A stretch of 64,000 nt of DNA from Flavobacteriales bacterium (GTDB lineage Bacteria > Bacteroidota > Bacteroidia > Flavobacteriales_F > PHOS-HE28). The stretch spans positions 70,867 to 134,866 of the forward strand of contig JADJOG010000007.1 of NCBI GenBank assembly GCA_016713865.1, read 5' to 3'. The translations under genes and the position numbers were made by a program. Every line of letters starts with the position of its first letter. Position 1 is the first letter of the stretch. Below are positions 1 to 9,146 of the stretch, piece after piece. The notes under the pieces were generated by a model. It was not told the DNA's origin, ran no database searches, and was given only the letters and a program-made list of their open reading frames with translations.

Positions 1-1
1 G

Positions 2-850
2 CGCAGCAACGACGGCACCGTGAAGTGCGCCTTCAAGACCTGGGACGGCCACGTGGTAGAGGGCGTGCTCATTCCCACGCCTACACGCTTGACGGCGTGC
101 ATCAGCAGCCAGATCGGATGCAGCCTCACGTGCAGCTTCTGCGCAACAGGTAAGCTCAAGCGCGTGCGCAACCTCGATGCAGGCGAGATCGTGGATCAGG
201 TGGTGCTCATCGATGCGCTCGCGCACAAGTATTACAAGTAGGGCCTCACGAACATCGTCTATATGGGCATGGGCGAGCCGCTGCTCAACTACGCCAACAC
301 CATGGCCAGCGCCGAGCGCATCAGCGCAGAGGACGGACTGGGCATGAGCGCGCGACGCATCACCGTGAGCACGGCGGGCATCGCCAAGATGATCCGCAAG
401 CTGGCCGATGATGGCGCGCGCTTCAATCTCGCGCTCTCGTTGCACGCCGCCAACGATGCCAAGCGCGACCGCATCATGCCCATCAACGAGCAGAACTCAC
501 TGGCCGAACTGAAGGACGCGCTGCGCTACTACACACGCACCCTGCGCAAGGATGTCACCTTCGAGTACATCCTGCTGCGCGGCTTCAACGACAGCTTGCA
601 GGATGCGCAAGAGTTGGTGAAATACGCCAGCGATGTGCACGCCAAGGTGAACCTGATCGAGTACAACCCGATCGACGGCGGTGAATTCGGGAGGACCGAG
701 AGCAAGGATGCCGAGGCCTTTCAGCAATACCTCGATCGCAAGGGCATCATCGCGCGCATCCGCCGCAGCCGTGGCCGCGACATCGATGCCGCATGCGGTC
801 AGCTCGCGAACAAGAATGATCCGGCGCTGAAGACGGGGAACGGATCCTGA
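2..850 (+). CDS. rlmN: Dual-specificity rRNA/tRNA adenine-C2 methyltransferase RlmN (5' truncated, in-frame TAG)
   Basis: Radical SAM enzyme that methylates C2 of A2503 in 23S rRNA and A37 in some tRNAs. The frame is open from base 2, so the N-terminus lies outside the window. The 4Fe-4S motif CSLTCSFC is encoded at 119-142, the SAM-binding GMGEP segment follows at about 285-300, and the late catalytic cysteine is in DAACGQL near 794. An in-frame TAG sits at 239-241 between HKYYK and GLTNIVYMGMGEP. The family sequence continues in the same frame on both sides, so a single substitution, real or a sequencing error, best explains it. If real, the protein would lose its SAM-binding half and the gene would be dead. 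Identity is secure; functionality is uncertain. Confidence 0.9.
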
Positions 851-955
851 AGTAGCGGCGAGTCCTTGGTCGGCACGCGGCGAGCAGAAACTCGCAAGTG
901 ATCACCAGCGCTTGTTGTAGCAGCAACTTGCCGCGCGCAAAAAAGCCGTTAGCGC

Positions 956-1658
956 TCAGAACCCTACGCCGATGCGTACGCCGAGGAAGAAGGCGGGAAC
1001 CTGATCCGAGATCTCCTCGATGGTGTAGCTGTACTGATCCGTGGTAAGGTCGAGGCGCTCATTCACGATCACCATGTTGCGGTTACGGAATCCGATGCCG
1101 CCGTAGAAATCGAGCAGCCAGTTGCTGCTATAGCTCAGGTTCTGGTACCCGAAGAGCACGCGCAAGTCGTCGAAGGTGCGCTCGTCGCGGTAGCTCTTGT
1201 CGGTGAAGCTCCCGTCTGCGAGCAGCTCTCGGATGTCCTTGGTGTACACCAGGTGAGACCAGATGGGTTCCATGTAGAAGCCCTGCGGCTCAATATCGTC
1301 CTGCGAGGTAGAAGCGCGCGCCGATGTGGAAGCTCGGCTTGGGAATGATCTCCGTGCCCGACCCGAAGTCGTCGGCATCGGGGTGATCGCCCGTGAACGA
1401 CATGGCCATGTAATTCCGCAAGGTGACGCCAACACCGAGCGCATGCTCAGCCGTGGCGTAAGGGGCGCGTTCGTACATGAGCGGGATCTCGCCCCGGAAG
1501 AAGAGCAGCGGGTTGATCTTGAAGGCGTTCTTCACACAATCCACCGTATCGAACTGTTGGGCCAGGCGCTCGCGGTAAAGCACCACGCGGGCTTTGCCGG
1601 GCTGGGCCAGCGCATCCATGCAGAGTAGGATGAAGACGAGGGCGAAGAGGTGTCGCAT
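956..1658 (-). CDS. Secreted or outer-membrane hypothetical protein (frameshifted)
   Basis: The protein starts at MRHLFALVFILLCMDALAQ, a clear signal peptide. The reading frame breaks near 1300-1310: upstream the frame reads FHIGARFYLA and then hits a stop, while downstream the -1/+2 frame continues DDIEPQGFYMEPIW to a C-terminus ending in GVRIGVGF. Joined, the product is about 233 residues of alternating polar and aromatic segments, typical of a small outer-membrane beta-barrel. I cannot assign a function. The total length is not a multiple of three, as expected for one indel. A TACCTTTC box lies only 6 nt upstream of the chosen ATG. The gene is divergent from the polyprenyl synthase. Confidence 0.6.
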
Positions 1659-1745
1659 GCGCTGGAAAGGTAGCTGGCAAGAAGCCATCCCTTACCGGAC
1701 GTTGGCCGGTGCCCGTGGTTGTCCGCCGCGCCCGGCGCCGTTGTC

Positions 1746-1753
1746 CATCTTTG
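1746..1753 (+). promoter_or_regulatory. Putative -7 box of polyprenyl synthase promoter
   Basis: CATCTTTG matches the Bacteroidota -7 consensus TAnnTTTG at six of eight positions counting the two free bases (one mismatch), followed by a GC-rich leader of about 39 nt to the ATG at 1793. It supports 1793 rather than 1709 as start. Similar boxes precede other genes in the window. Confidence 0.4.
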
Positions 1754-1792
1754 CCGCCCCGCCAGCGCCACTCGGACAGCGCGGGATACGCC

Positions 1793-2767
1793 ATGCCGAC
1801 GATCGAGGAAGTGCAACGGCCCATCGCCGAAGAGCTCAAGGCTTTCGAGCCGCACTTCCGCGAGGCCATGCGCAGCCGTGCCGCATTGCTGGACCGCATC
1901 ATGCACTACATCGTGAAGCGCAAGGGCAAGCAGATGCGGCCCATGTTCACCCTGCTCAGCGCCCGCCTCTTCGGGCCGGTGAACGATAGCGCCTTCACCG
2001 CCGCCAGCCTCATCGAGCTGCTGCATACCGCCACCCTCGTGCACGACGACGTGGTGGACGATAGCAACATGCGGCGCGGCTTCTTCAGCATCAACGCGCT
2101 GTGGAAGAACAAGATCGCCGTGCTTGTTGGTGATTACCTGCTCAGCCGCGGCTTGCTGCTCGCCGTTGATAAAGGCGAATTCGAGCTGCTGCGCATCGTG
2201 AGCCGTGCCGTGCGCGAGATGAGCGAGGGCGAATTGCTGCAGCTGGAAAAGACGCGCGGACTCAACTTCAGCGAAGAGGTGTACTTCGACATCATCCGCC
2301 AGAAGACCGCCAGTCTCATTGCCGCATGCTGCGCCAGCGGGACCAGCGCCGCCGGGCAGGATGCCGATGCCGTGGAGCGCATGCGCCTTTTCGGCGAGCA
2401 CGTGGGCATCGCCTTCCAGATCAAGGACGACCTCTTCGATTACGGAAGCGGGCTCGATACCGGCAAGCCCACCGGACTCGACATCAAGGAGAAGAAGCTC
2501 ACCTTGCCGCTGATACACGCTTTGCGGCAAGTGCCCGCGAGCGATCGCCGCTGGATGGTGGACGTGGTGAAGAACCGCAGCGACGACGGCAAGGCCGTGA
2601 AGCGCGTGATCGAAAAGGTGGTGGAAGCCGGCGGGATCGCCCACGCCCAGCGCCGCATGCTCGAGCACCGCGACCGCGCGCTGGAACTGCTGCATGCCTT
2701 TCCGCGCAACGAAGCGCGCGAGGGCCTCGAAGGGCTTGTGCAACTCACCGTGGAACGAACGAAATGA
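1793..2767 (+). CDS. Polyprenyl synthetase (trans-isoprenyl diphosphate synthase)
   Basis: Elongates farnesyl/geranylgeranyl diphosphate with IPP to a long-chain prenyl diphosphate, probably the menaquinone side chain. The 324-residue product carries both aspartate-rich motifs of the family: HDDVVDD (first) and IKDDLFDYG (second), plus the KGKQMRP substrate-binding segment near residue 40. I start at MPTIEEVQ because the upstream extension to 1709 is arginine-rich and unlike the family. It overlaps the next gene by ATGA, so the two are probably co-transcribed. menB at 7 kb is consistent with menaquinone-based respiration. Which chain length is made (hepta-, octa-) cannot be read from the sequence. 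Confidence 0.92.
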   Translation: MPTIEEVQRPIAEELKAFEPHFREAMRSRAALLDRIMHYIVKRKGKQMRPMFTLLSARLFGPVNDSAFTAASLIELLHTATLVHDDVVDDSNMRRGFFSINALWKNKIAVLVGDYLLSRGLLLAVDKGEFELLRIVSRAVREMSEGELLQLEKTRGLNFSEEVYFDIIRQKTASLIAACCASGTSAAGQDADAVERMRLFGEHVGIAFQIKDDLFDYGSGLDTGKPTGLDIKEKKLTLPLIHALRQVPASDRRWMVDVVKNRSDDGKAVKRVIEKVVEAGGIAHAQRRMLEHRDRALELLHAFPRNEAREGLEGLVQLTVERTK

Positions 2768-3180
2768 AGCACCGCATCATTCCATTCCTTGCTGCCGTGG
2801 CGCTAGCTGCTTGCGGCAATCCCGAATCGGCAGCCGTACAGGCGCCTGCGGCAACAACCGACTCCACCGCGAAGCAGAGCAACGACGGCCCGCAGGTGAT
2901 ACACACCCAGGATGGCGGGCGCATGGAAGGCATGCTGCGCGATGGCAAGCGCGAGGGGCCGTGGGTGGCGTACAACGCGCAAGGCGGCATCCGTAGCCGC
3001 GCGGTATATGTCGATGGCTTGGAGGAAGGACCGACAGAGGTTTTCCACGACAACGGGCTCACCTACTACACTGGGCAGTATGTCAAAGGCATCAATGTCG
3101 GCGAGTGGATCTTCTATGATCCTGCCGGGAAGGAGGTGAAGCGGGTGATGCACGATAGCCTCGGTGTGCCCATGAAATGA
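2764..3180 (+). CDS. MORN-repeat lipoprotein
   Basis: 138-residue protein with a lipoprotein signal ending LAAC at residues 14-17, so the mature protein is probably lipid-anchored. After a Thr/Ala/Gln-rich linker come three to four MORN-type repeats, recognised by units such as GKREGPWVAY, GLEEGPTEVF and GINVGEWIFYD. Such repeats are common in Bacteroidota toxin-antitoxin-like and envelope proteins, but no specific function follows. It starts inside the stop codon of the polyprenyl synthase (ATGA). Confidence 0.8.
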   Translation: MKHRIIPFLAAVALAACGNPESAAVQAPAATTDSTAKQSNDGPQVIHTQDGGRMEGMLRDGKREGPWVAYNAQGGIRSRAVYVDGLEEGPTEVFHDNGLTYYTGQYVKGINVGEWIFYDPAGKEVKRVMHDSLGVPMK

Positions 3181-3190
3181 AGGCCAGCGG

Positions 3191-3303
3191 CTGTTGAAAG
3201 CCTGTTGCCTTTCGTTGCCCCGCTTTCGGAATGCCTTGGCGCTCAGACGCGCAGCGCAGCCCGCAGTTCACGATCGATGTTGATGCGGGATCGCTTTCAA
3301 CAG
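3191..3303. repeat. Short spaced inverted repeat upstream of dnaG
   Basis: CTGTTGAAAGC at 3191-3201 and its exact reverse complement GCTTTCAACAG at 3293-3303 bracket a 91-bp spacer with no credible gene. It lies in the 187-bp gap before dnaG. Too short to call a mobile element. A possible -7 box TACATTCA is at 3330-3337. Confidence 0.45.
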
Positions 3304-3367
3304 GGCTATCCGCGCGAATCGCGGCGTTCTACATTCACGGCCCTTTCAGCACACGGCCCACTGCCTC

Positions 3368-5319
3368 ATGATCTCCCCCAGCGCCATCCAGCAAGTGAAG
3401 GACGCCATGCGCGTGGAAGAGGTTGTGGGCGAATTCGTCGCGCTCAAGCGCAAAGGGCCGCGCTACCTGGGCCTCTGCCCCTTCCATAACGAGAAGACGC
3501 CGAGCTTCAACGTGAGCCCGAACCTGGGCATCTTCAAGTGCTTCGGCTGCGGCAAGGCCGGCGATGCCATCACCTTCCTGCAGGAGCACGAGCACCTCAG
3601 CTACGTCGAAGCCATCCGCTGGATCGCGAAGCGCTACCAGATCGAACTGCCCGAAGAGGAGCAGACGCCCGAGCAGCAGCTGGAGCAGAGCGAGCGCGAG
3701 AGCATCGCCGTTGCGCAGCAATGGGCCATGCAATGGAGCGAAGATCAGCTCTGGAGCACCGATGAAGGCAAGCGCATCGGCCTCTCGTACTTCCACGAGC
3801 GCGGCTTCAGCGATGCCACCATCAGGGCTTTCCACCTGGGCTATGTGCCCGAGCAGGGCAATGCCTTCGCCATCGCCGCGCAGGCCAACGGCTTCAATCC
3901 GGAGATCCTCGAGAAGGCCGGCTGGATCAAGCGCCGCGACGATGGCGGGGCCTGGGACTTCTTCGCCGGGCGCGTCACCTTCCCCGTCTTCGGCCTCAGC
4001 GGCCAGCCCATCGCTTTCGGTGCGCGCACGCTCAAGAGCGACAAGAAGCTCCCGAAGTATTTCAACTCGCCCGAGAGCGTCCTCTATGTCAAGAGCCGCT
4101 CGCTCTACGGCATCCATCACGCCAAGAAGGCCATCGTGGAGCAGCAGCTCTGCTACTTGGTCGAGGGCTACACCGATGTGATCAGCCTGCACCAGGCGGG
4201 CATCACCAACGTGGTGGCCAGCAGCGGCACCAGCCTCACCGAGGAGCAGGTGCGGCTGATCAAGCGCTACGCGCCCACGGTTTGCATCCTGTACGACGGC
4301 GATGCGGCGGGCATGAAGGCCAGCTTGCGCGGCATCGACCTCATCCTGAAGGAGGGCCTCAACGTGAAGGTGGTCACCTTCCCCGAGGGCGAGGACCCCG
4401 ACAGCTTCGCGAAGAGCCACAGCAGCAGCGAGGTGAGCGAGCACCTCACGAAGACCGCGCAGGACTTCCTCGTGTTCAAGGCGGGCCTGCTCATGCAGGA
4501 TGTGGGCGACGATCCCGTGAAGAAGGCCGCTGCCATCCACGAGATCGTGGAGAGCATCGCGCTGGTGCCCGATCAGGTGCTGCGCGCGCTCTACATCCAG
4601 CAGTGCGGGCGCATGCTGCAAGTGAATGAGCAGGCGCTGATCAGCGAGATGAACAAGGTGCTGCGCAAGCAGTACCGGAAGAAGTTAGGCGATGATCAGC
4701 CCGTGCCCGAAGAGATCATCCCCACGGAGCTCGCGCCGCCGCAGCCCACCATTGAGGATGTAGGCACCACGCCGCAAGAGGAGAACATGCTGCGCATGCT
4801 GGTGGCCTATGGTCACAAGCGCGTACTGGTGCCCGTGATGACCGACGATGGCGATCCAGTCGAAGAGGATGCGAGCCTCGCCGAGGCGATGTTCGAGCTG
4901 CTCGCCCTCGACGACCTCCTCTTCGATGAGCCGCTCTTCCGCGCGCCATCTACATGGATTACCGGCATCGCCACAACCTCGGCGAAACCATCGACACCGC
5001 GCGCTACGTGCAGCACGAGCAGGAGGAATGGCGACAACTGGCCATCGGCATGATTGCAGAGAAGCACACCCTCAGCCCCAACTGGAAGGATCGCCACAAG
5101 ATCCACGTGAAGCACGAGACCAGTCAGCTCTACGATGCGCTGCAAGAGGCAATCGACATCCTCAAAGAGCGTCGCGTGGACCGCATGATCCGCGACCGCC
5201 AGGAGCAGCTGCGCACCGCCGACGATGCCACCATGATGCTGCTCCTCGCCGAGATCAAGGCCTACAACGAAGTGAAGCAGAAACTGTCGAAGAGGACGGG
5301 AAGGGTGGTGGTGGGGTAG
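3368..5319 (+). CDS. dnaG: DNA primase DnaG (frameshifted near C-terminal domain)
   Basis: Synthesises RNA primers at the replication fork. Visible in order: CHC2 zinc finger (CPFH near residue 37 and CFGC near residue 58), the primase core, and a Toprim domain with the catalytic VEGYTDV glutamate and the DGDAAG aspartates. The frame breaks close to 4945 within cgcgcgcc: the first frame diverges after DEPLFR and ends at 5053, while the -1 frame resumes with IYMDYRHRHNLGET and ends at 5319. The second part is the helical C-terminal helicase-interaction region, including a long Asp/Arg-rich helix. The joined length of ~650 residues is normal. DnaG is essential, so the break is most likely a dinucleotide-repeat sequencing error. 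Confidence 0.93.
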
Positions 5320-5384
5320 GGGCGTGTGCTCATGGGATCGTGTGCCCATGTGTGCATGTGCACATCTGCGCAGGAGACGCGGAC

Positions 5385-5392
5385 TAGCTTTG
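5385..5392 (+). promoter_or_regulatory. Putative -7 box of the cation exporter promoter
   Basis: TAGCTTTG is an exact match to the Bacteroidota -7 consensus TAnnTTTG. It lies 30 nt upstream of the ATG at 5423, which favours that start over 5402. Confidence 0.55.
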
Positions 5393-5422
5393 GCGGCGCA
5401 GATGCCACGTGCATCATTTCGC

Positions 5423-6350
5423 ATGCACATGCACGCCCACCACGATCACACGGGCCATCACCACCATGAGCATACCCACGGCCATGTGAGCGCGGCCAGC
5501 GCTGCAGCCTTGCGCACGGCCTTCTTCGTCAACCTCGCGTTCACGATCGTGGAGGTGGTCGGTGGCTTGTGGACGAACAGCATCGCGGTGCTCACCGGAT
5601 GCGCTGCACGATGCGGGCGACTGTTTGGTGCTGGGCACGGCGTGGTGGCTGCAGCGCGTGGCCATGAAGGGCCGCGATTCGCATTACAGTTACGGCTATG
5701 GGCGCTACAGCATGCTCGGCGGATGGCTCACCAGTGTGGTGCTCATCATCGGCGCCCTCTTCATGCTCACTGTGAGCGTGCCCAAGTTGTGGGCGCCGGA
5801 GCTGCCGCATTCATTGGGCATGATCGGCTTCGCGCTCTTCGGCTTGGCCATGAACGGCTTTGCGGCGTGGAAGCTGCACGGCGGAAAAACGCTGAACGAG
5901 CGTGGCGCCTACTTGCATCTCCTGGAAGATGTGCTCGGCTGGGCGGCGGTGCTCGTGGGCGGCATCGTCATCCACTTCACCGGCTGGGCCATCGTTGATC
6001 CGCTGCTCAGCATCGGCATCAGCGCGTACATCCTCATCAACGCCATCGGCACCTTGCGCAAGGGCACGGGCATCCTCATGCAAGAGATCCCGCAGGGCCT
6101 CGACATGCAGCAGGTGCGCACCGACCTCATGGCCATCCCGCACGTCAAGGACCTGCACGACCAGCACACGTGGACGCTCGATGGCAGCTTCATCGTGCAT
6201 ACCGTTCACGTTGTGGTCGATGGCATCGATCACCGCGAAGCGCTCGGCATCAAGACCCAAGCGCGCGAAGCGCTCAAGAAGCACGGCATCCATCACGCCA
6301 CCATCGAGCTCGAATGGGCCGATGAGGATTGCGGACTAACGCATCACTGA
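5423..6350 (+). CDS. Cation diffusion facilitator (Zn/Co exporter) (frameshifted)
   Basis: Proton-coupled exporter of divalent metals of the CDF/CzcD type in the inner membrane. The N-terminus is a histidine-rich metal-binding stretch (HHDHTGHHHHEHTHGH). TM1 contains NLAFTIVEVVGG. The frame then shifts by one base at the GG of 5597-5598: the expected metal-site sequence TDALHDAGDCLVLG is split between the two frames. A second metal site, HLLEDVLGWAAVLVGG, and a cytoplasmic C-terminal domain (IPHVKDLHDQHTWTLDG) follow in the second frame. With one base removed the product is about 309 residues, normal for the family. Which metal is moved cannot be decided from sequence alone. Confidence 0.9.
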
Positions 6351-6353
6351 TCC

Positions 6354-6497
6354 ATGACGAAGCGCCTCTTCCGCGTGCTCGCGAAACTGAACAAGGCCCT
6401 GCTCCCGAAGATGTGGGACAAGGATCTGTTCCGGCTCACCAAGACGCAGAAGCTGATCATCGCGTGGCGGATCTGGGTGACGAAGAACGCGCTTTGA
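6354..6497 (+). CDS. Small conserved basic protein (47 aa)
   Basis: Short ORF beginning MTKRLFRVLAKLNKALLP and ending WRIWVTKNAL, 3 nt after the cation exporter. The pattern (basic amphipathic start, LAKLNK, then WR.WVTKNAL at the end) resembles tiny 45-50-residue proteins found beside housekeeping genes in many Flavobacteriia, sometimes labelled SsrA-binding protein without evidence. It lacks the SmpB fold and is far shorter, so that label is not justified. Coding is supported by the tight spacing and by an end that matches the proteins I remember. Function unknown. Confidence 0.65.
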   Translation: MTKRLFRVLAKLNKALLPKMWDKDLFRLTKTQKLIIAWRIWVTKNAL

Positions 6498-6500
6498 AGG

Positions 6501-6591
6501 GGCCGCAAAGGCGCAAAGAAGGCAAGACTCCTCAGCGAGGCCTTCATCACTGCAAAGCGGATCGACTTTGCGTCTTTGCGCCTTTGCGGCC
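6501..6591. repeat. Inverted repeat between convergent genes (rho-independent-like, REP-type)
   Basis: GGCCGCAAAGGCGCAAAG at 6501-6518 is exactly complementary to CTTTGCGCCTTTGCGGCC at 6574-6591, enclosing 55 nt. It fills the gap between the small protein and menB, which converge here, so it may act as a bidirectional terminator. A related GGCCGCAAAGGCGCA occurs at 7482-7496, on the other side of menB, indicating a dispersed repeat family. Confidence 0.75.
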
Positions 6592-6595
6592 ATCC

Positions 6596-7465
6596 CTACG
6601 GAATCCACTTCCCCTTCCCGAACTGCGGCTTCCTTTTCTCCAGGAACGCATTGCGCCCCTCCTTCGCCTCATCGGTCATGTAGGCGAGGCGTGTGGCTTC
6701 GCCGGCGAAGACCTGCTGCCCCACCATGCCATCATCGGTGAGGTTGAAGGCGAACTTCAGCATCTTGATCGCGGTGGGCGATTTCGCGAGGATCTCTTGC
6801 GCCCATTGCCACGCGGTGCTCTCCAGTTCGGCGTGCGGGATGGAAGCGTTCACCATGCCCATCTCGTAAGCGCGGTCGGCGCTGATGTCACGGCCTAGGA
6901 AGAAGATCTCGCGGGCGCGTTTCTGTCCAACCATCTTGGCGAGGTAGGCGCTGCCGTAGCCGCCATCGAAGCTCGTCACGTCGGCATCAGTCTGCTTGAA
7001 AACCGCGTGCTCCTTGCTGGCGAGGCTGAGGTCGCATACGACGTGCAAGCTGTGGCCGCCGCCCACGCACCAGCCGGGCACCACTGCGATCACCACCTTC
7101 GGCATGAAACGGATCGAGCGCTGCACCTCGAGGATGTTGAGGCGCGGCGTGCCTGCGCCATCCACATAGCCTTGGTGGCCGCGCGCGCGCTGATCGCCGC
7201 CGCTGCAGAAGCTCCACCCGCCATCCTTCGCGCTGGGTCCTTCAGCGCTGAAGAGCACCACGCCGATATCGGTGTCTTCCTGTGCATCATGGAAGGCATC
7301 GAGCAATTCACTCACCGTATGTGGACGGAATGCATTGCGCACCTCGGGCCGGTTGAAGGCGATGCGCGCTACGCCGTCGCACTTGTGGTAGGTGATGTCG
7401 GTATAGGCCTTCGCTTCGTGCCATTCGGGCGGAGCGGCCTGGACTTGCATGCGTGATTTGGTCAT
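6596..7465 (-). CDS. menB: 1,4-dihydroxy-2-naphthoyl-CoA synthase
   Basis: Crotonase-fold enzyme that cyclises O-succinylbenzoyl-CoA in menaquinone biosynthesis. Recognisable blocks: GVARIAFNRPEVRNAFRP, the SFCSGGDQRARGHQGY oxyanion/active-site segment, GGGHSLHVVCDL, QTDADVTSFDGGYGSAYLA and a C-terminus ending KWIP, all as in flavobacterial MenB. Start chosen at MTKSRMQVQ (7465); M at 7450 is an alternative. The open frame continues upstream without a stop into the neighbouring membrane protein, which makes an artificial 544-residue ORF. MenB itself is complete at about 289 residues. Ends with TAG. Confidence 0.95.
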   Translation of the reverse strand: MTKSRMQVQAAPPEWHEAKAYTDITYHKCDGVARIAFNRPEVRNAFRPHTVSELLDAFHDAQEDTDIGVVLFSAEGPSAKDGGWSFCSGGDQRARGHQGYVDGAGTPRLNILEVQRSIRFMPKVVIAVVPGWCVGGGHSLHVVCDLSLASKEHAVFKQTDADVTSFDGGYGSAYLAKMVGQKRAREIFFLGRDISADRAYEMGMVNASIPHAELESTAWQWAQEILAKSPTAIKMLKFAFNLTDDGMVGQQVFAGEATRLAYMTDEAKEGRNAFLEKRKPQFGKGKWIP

Positions 7466-7639
7466 GATGGAATGGAAGAAAGGCCGCAAAGGCGCAGGAC
7501 TGGCGCGGAATGCCCAATTCAACCCGCTGCGCTCGCGCAATGGCAACAAATGACCCAGTAATTCGGCCGACGGAGTCGTAGCGGAACTCAACCGGCATCG
7601 GCCTGCATTCTTTGACTGCCTTTCGCGTCTTTGTGCTTG

Positions 7640-9077
7640 CGCTAGCACGAACCCCCCGCAAACCACCCCGATAAAAAGCACAGGCAAGGTGTAGCGCTCT
7701 TCGATCCCGCGCTGCACATAGGCCAGGTAGAAGAGATAGGCCGCGCAGCCGAATGAGATCAGTCGGACTGGTGCGGGCACGCGGAGGAGGAAGGCCAATG
7801 CCGCAGCCGCGAGCAAGGCAACATGCACGAGCGCCGAGAACCACCGCAGTGCTTCCATCGCGGGCTTGCCGCGCAACGGGTGCTGGAAGACCCAGAGGTT
7901 GAGGTTCGAGTGCGCGACCAAATCCTTCAGCACACGCAGCGGAACACGCACATGATGATGCAGCGCGTGCTCCTTCCGCCAAGCGCGCGTCACTTGATCC
8001 AGGTCGTCGCAGATGCGCTGCTCCTCTGCGGTGAACGCGAACGAATCGGACGATGAGCGCATCACGGGCGCGAGCCGATCGCTGGTGAACCGCTGCCATC
8101 GCGCGAACGCATCCGCAACGGCGATTTGCTGCATCGCGCTGAGAGATACGGACGGTGCAAGCTGAATGAAGTGCTCGGCGTGCCGTGCGCTGGTATCGCC
8201 CTCCAAGGCCGCGCGGAATGCTGTTTCCATGGCGAAGTGGAAGTCGCTGCCGCGCGCCCCAGCTCTTGGCCAATGCCCAGAACGCGCCGTGCGTGGGCCG
8301 GTTGATGCTCAATTCGTCGGGCTGATACACCGGATGCAAGCTGACCACGCGGTCTGCGCGCGCGCAATTGTTCGCCCACCATAAGATCATGGGCAACATG
8401 CACAGCGCTGCGATGCCTGCGATGCGGAGCACTGAGCGATGCCGTGCCACGAGCGCAGGCAGCAGCGCCAGACCCGCCCATGCAAGCACCGGCCGTGTGA
8501 CCATGAGCAGCGCCCAGATCACGCAGCTCACGAGCAGCCAATGCCGTCGGCCCGCCAGTGCGAGCAACGCAGCGCAAAGCAGCAATAAGGAAAGCGCTGG
8601 CGTAACGCCTTCGGAAAGCGTGTAGAACAAGAAGCCATGGAAGGTGGGCAGCACGGCGAGCAGGATGAGCAGCGGCCAGCGGATCAGCGGCGCGATGCCG
8701 TGCGCGAGCAGCGCTTCGTGCAAGAGCGCCACGCTGCATGCGAAGAGCAGGCATTGGAGCAGGATAAGCGCGGCGATGGCCTGCTCGGGGGCAAGCGCCA
8801 ACCGCGGCAGCATGTACCACCACCCATAACCCGGCGGACGAAGAATGGGCCTGCGCGCTGCGATGCCGTGCTCCAGATCGGGCCGGTGGCCGAGGACTTT
8901 CTCTACCTCTTGCAGATAACTCGCATCGTCGGCCGTGATCACGGAACCACCGGCGCGCACCGAAGCCTTGGCCACGTCGGACCGCAGCATGGCCGCCAGG
9001 TTCCAGCGATTCCAGCCTTGCGCGCACGCGAAGGCCAGCAGGGCGAGCAGCATAGGCGCGGCGTATCGCTTCAGCAT
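7640..9077 (-). CDS. Polytopic membrane protein, possible glycosyltransferase (frameshifted, 3' end unclear)
   Basis: Starts MLKRYAAPMLLALLAFAC and contains about ten hydrophobic segments (for example LLILLAVLPTFHGFLFY and VLFIGVVCGGFVLAQ), with soluble segments between. The layout resembles GT-C-type dolichyl-phosphate-mannose glycosyltransferases, but I see no decisive motif. The frame changes near 8251-8260 in a CGCGCG run: SWGARQ in one frame should read SWGARGSDFHFAMETAF in the other, consistent with two missing bases. After the last transmembrane segment the frame runs through a copy of the rRCAAAGGCGC-type repeat into menB with no stop, so the real end, about 7600-7640, is probably lost to another error. 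A TACTTTCG box lies 5 nt before the ATG. Confidence 0.55.
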
Positions 9078-9082
9078 CCCGG

Positions 9083-9090
9083 CGAAAGTA
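9083..9090 (-). promoter_or_regulatory. Putative -7 box abutting the start codon
   Basis: On the minus strand this reads TACTTTCG, one mismatch from TAnnTTTG. Only five bases separate it from the ATG at 9077, so transcription would begin at or next to the start codon (leaderless). Confidence 0.4.
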
Positions 9091-9146
9091 GAAGCGGCTT
9101 CTTCGCTTGCGGGTTCGCCGCCATGTGCGCAGCTTGCGCCCCGATC

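Noticed and set aside
6354..6497. SmpB (tmRNA-binding protein) label for the 47-residue protein
   Set aside because: SmpB is about 150 residues with an OB fold; none of its motifs is present.
6596..8230. Single 544-residue fusion of a membrane protein and MenB
   Set aside because: MenB is complete from 7465, the join passes through a dispersed repeat, and the upstream gene is frameshifted; fusion is most likely an artefact.
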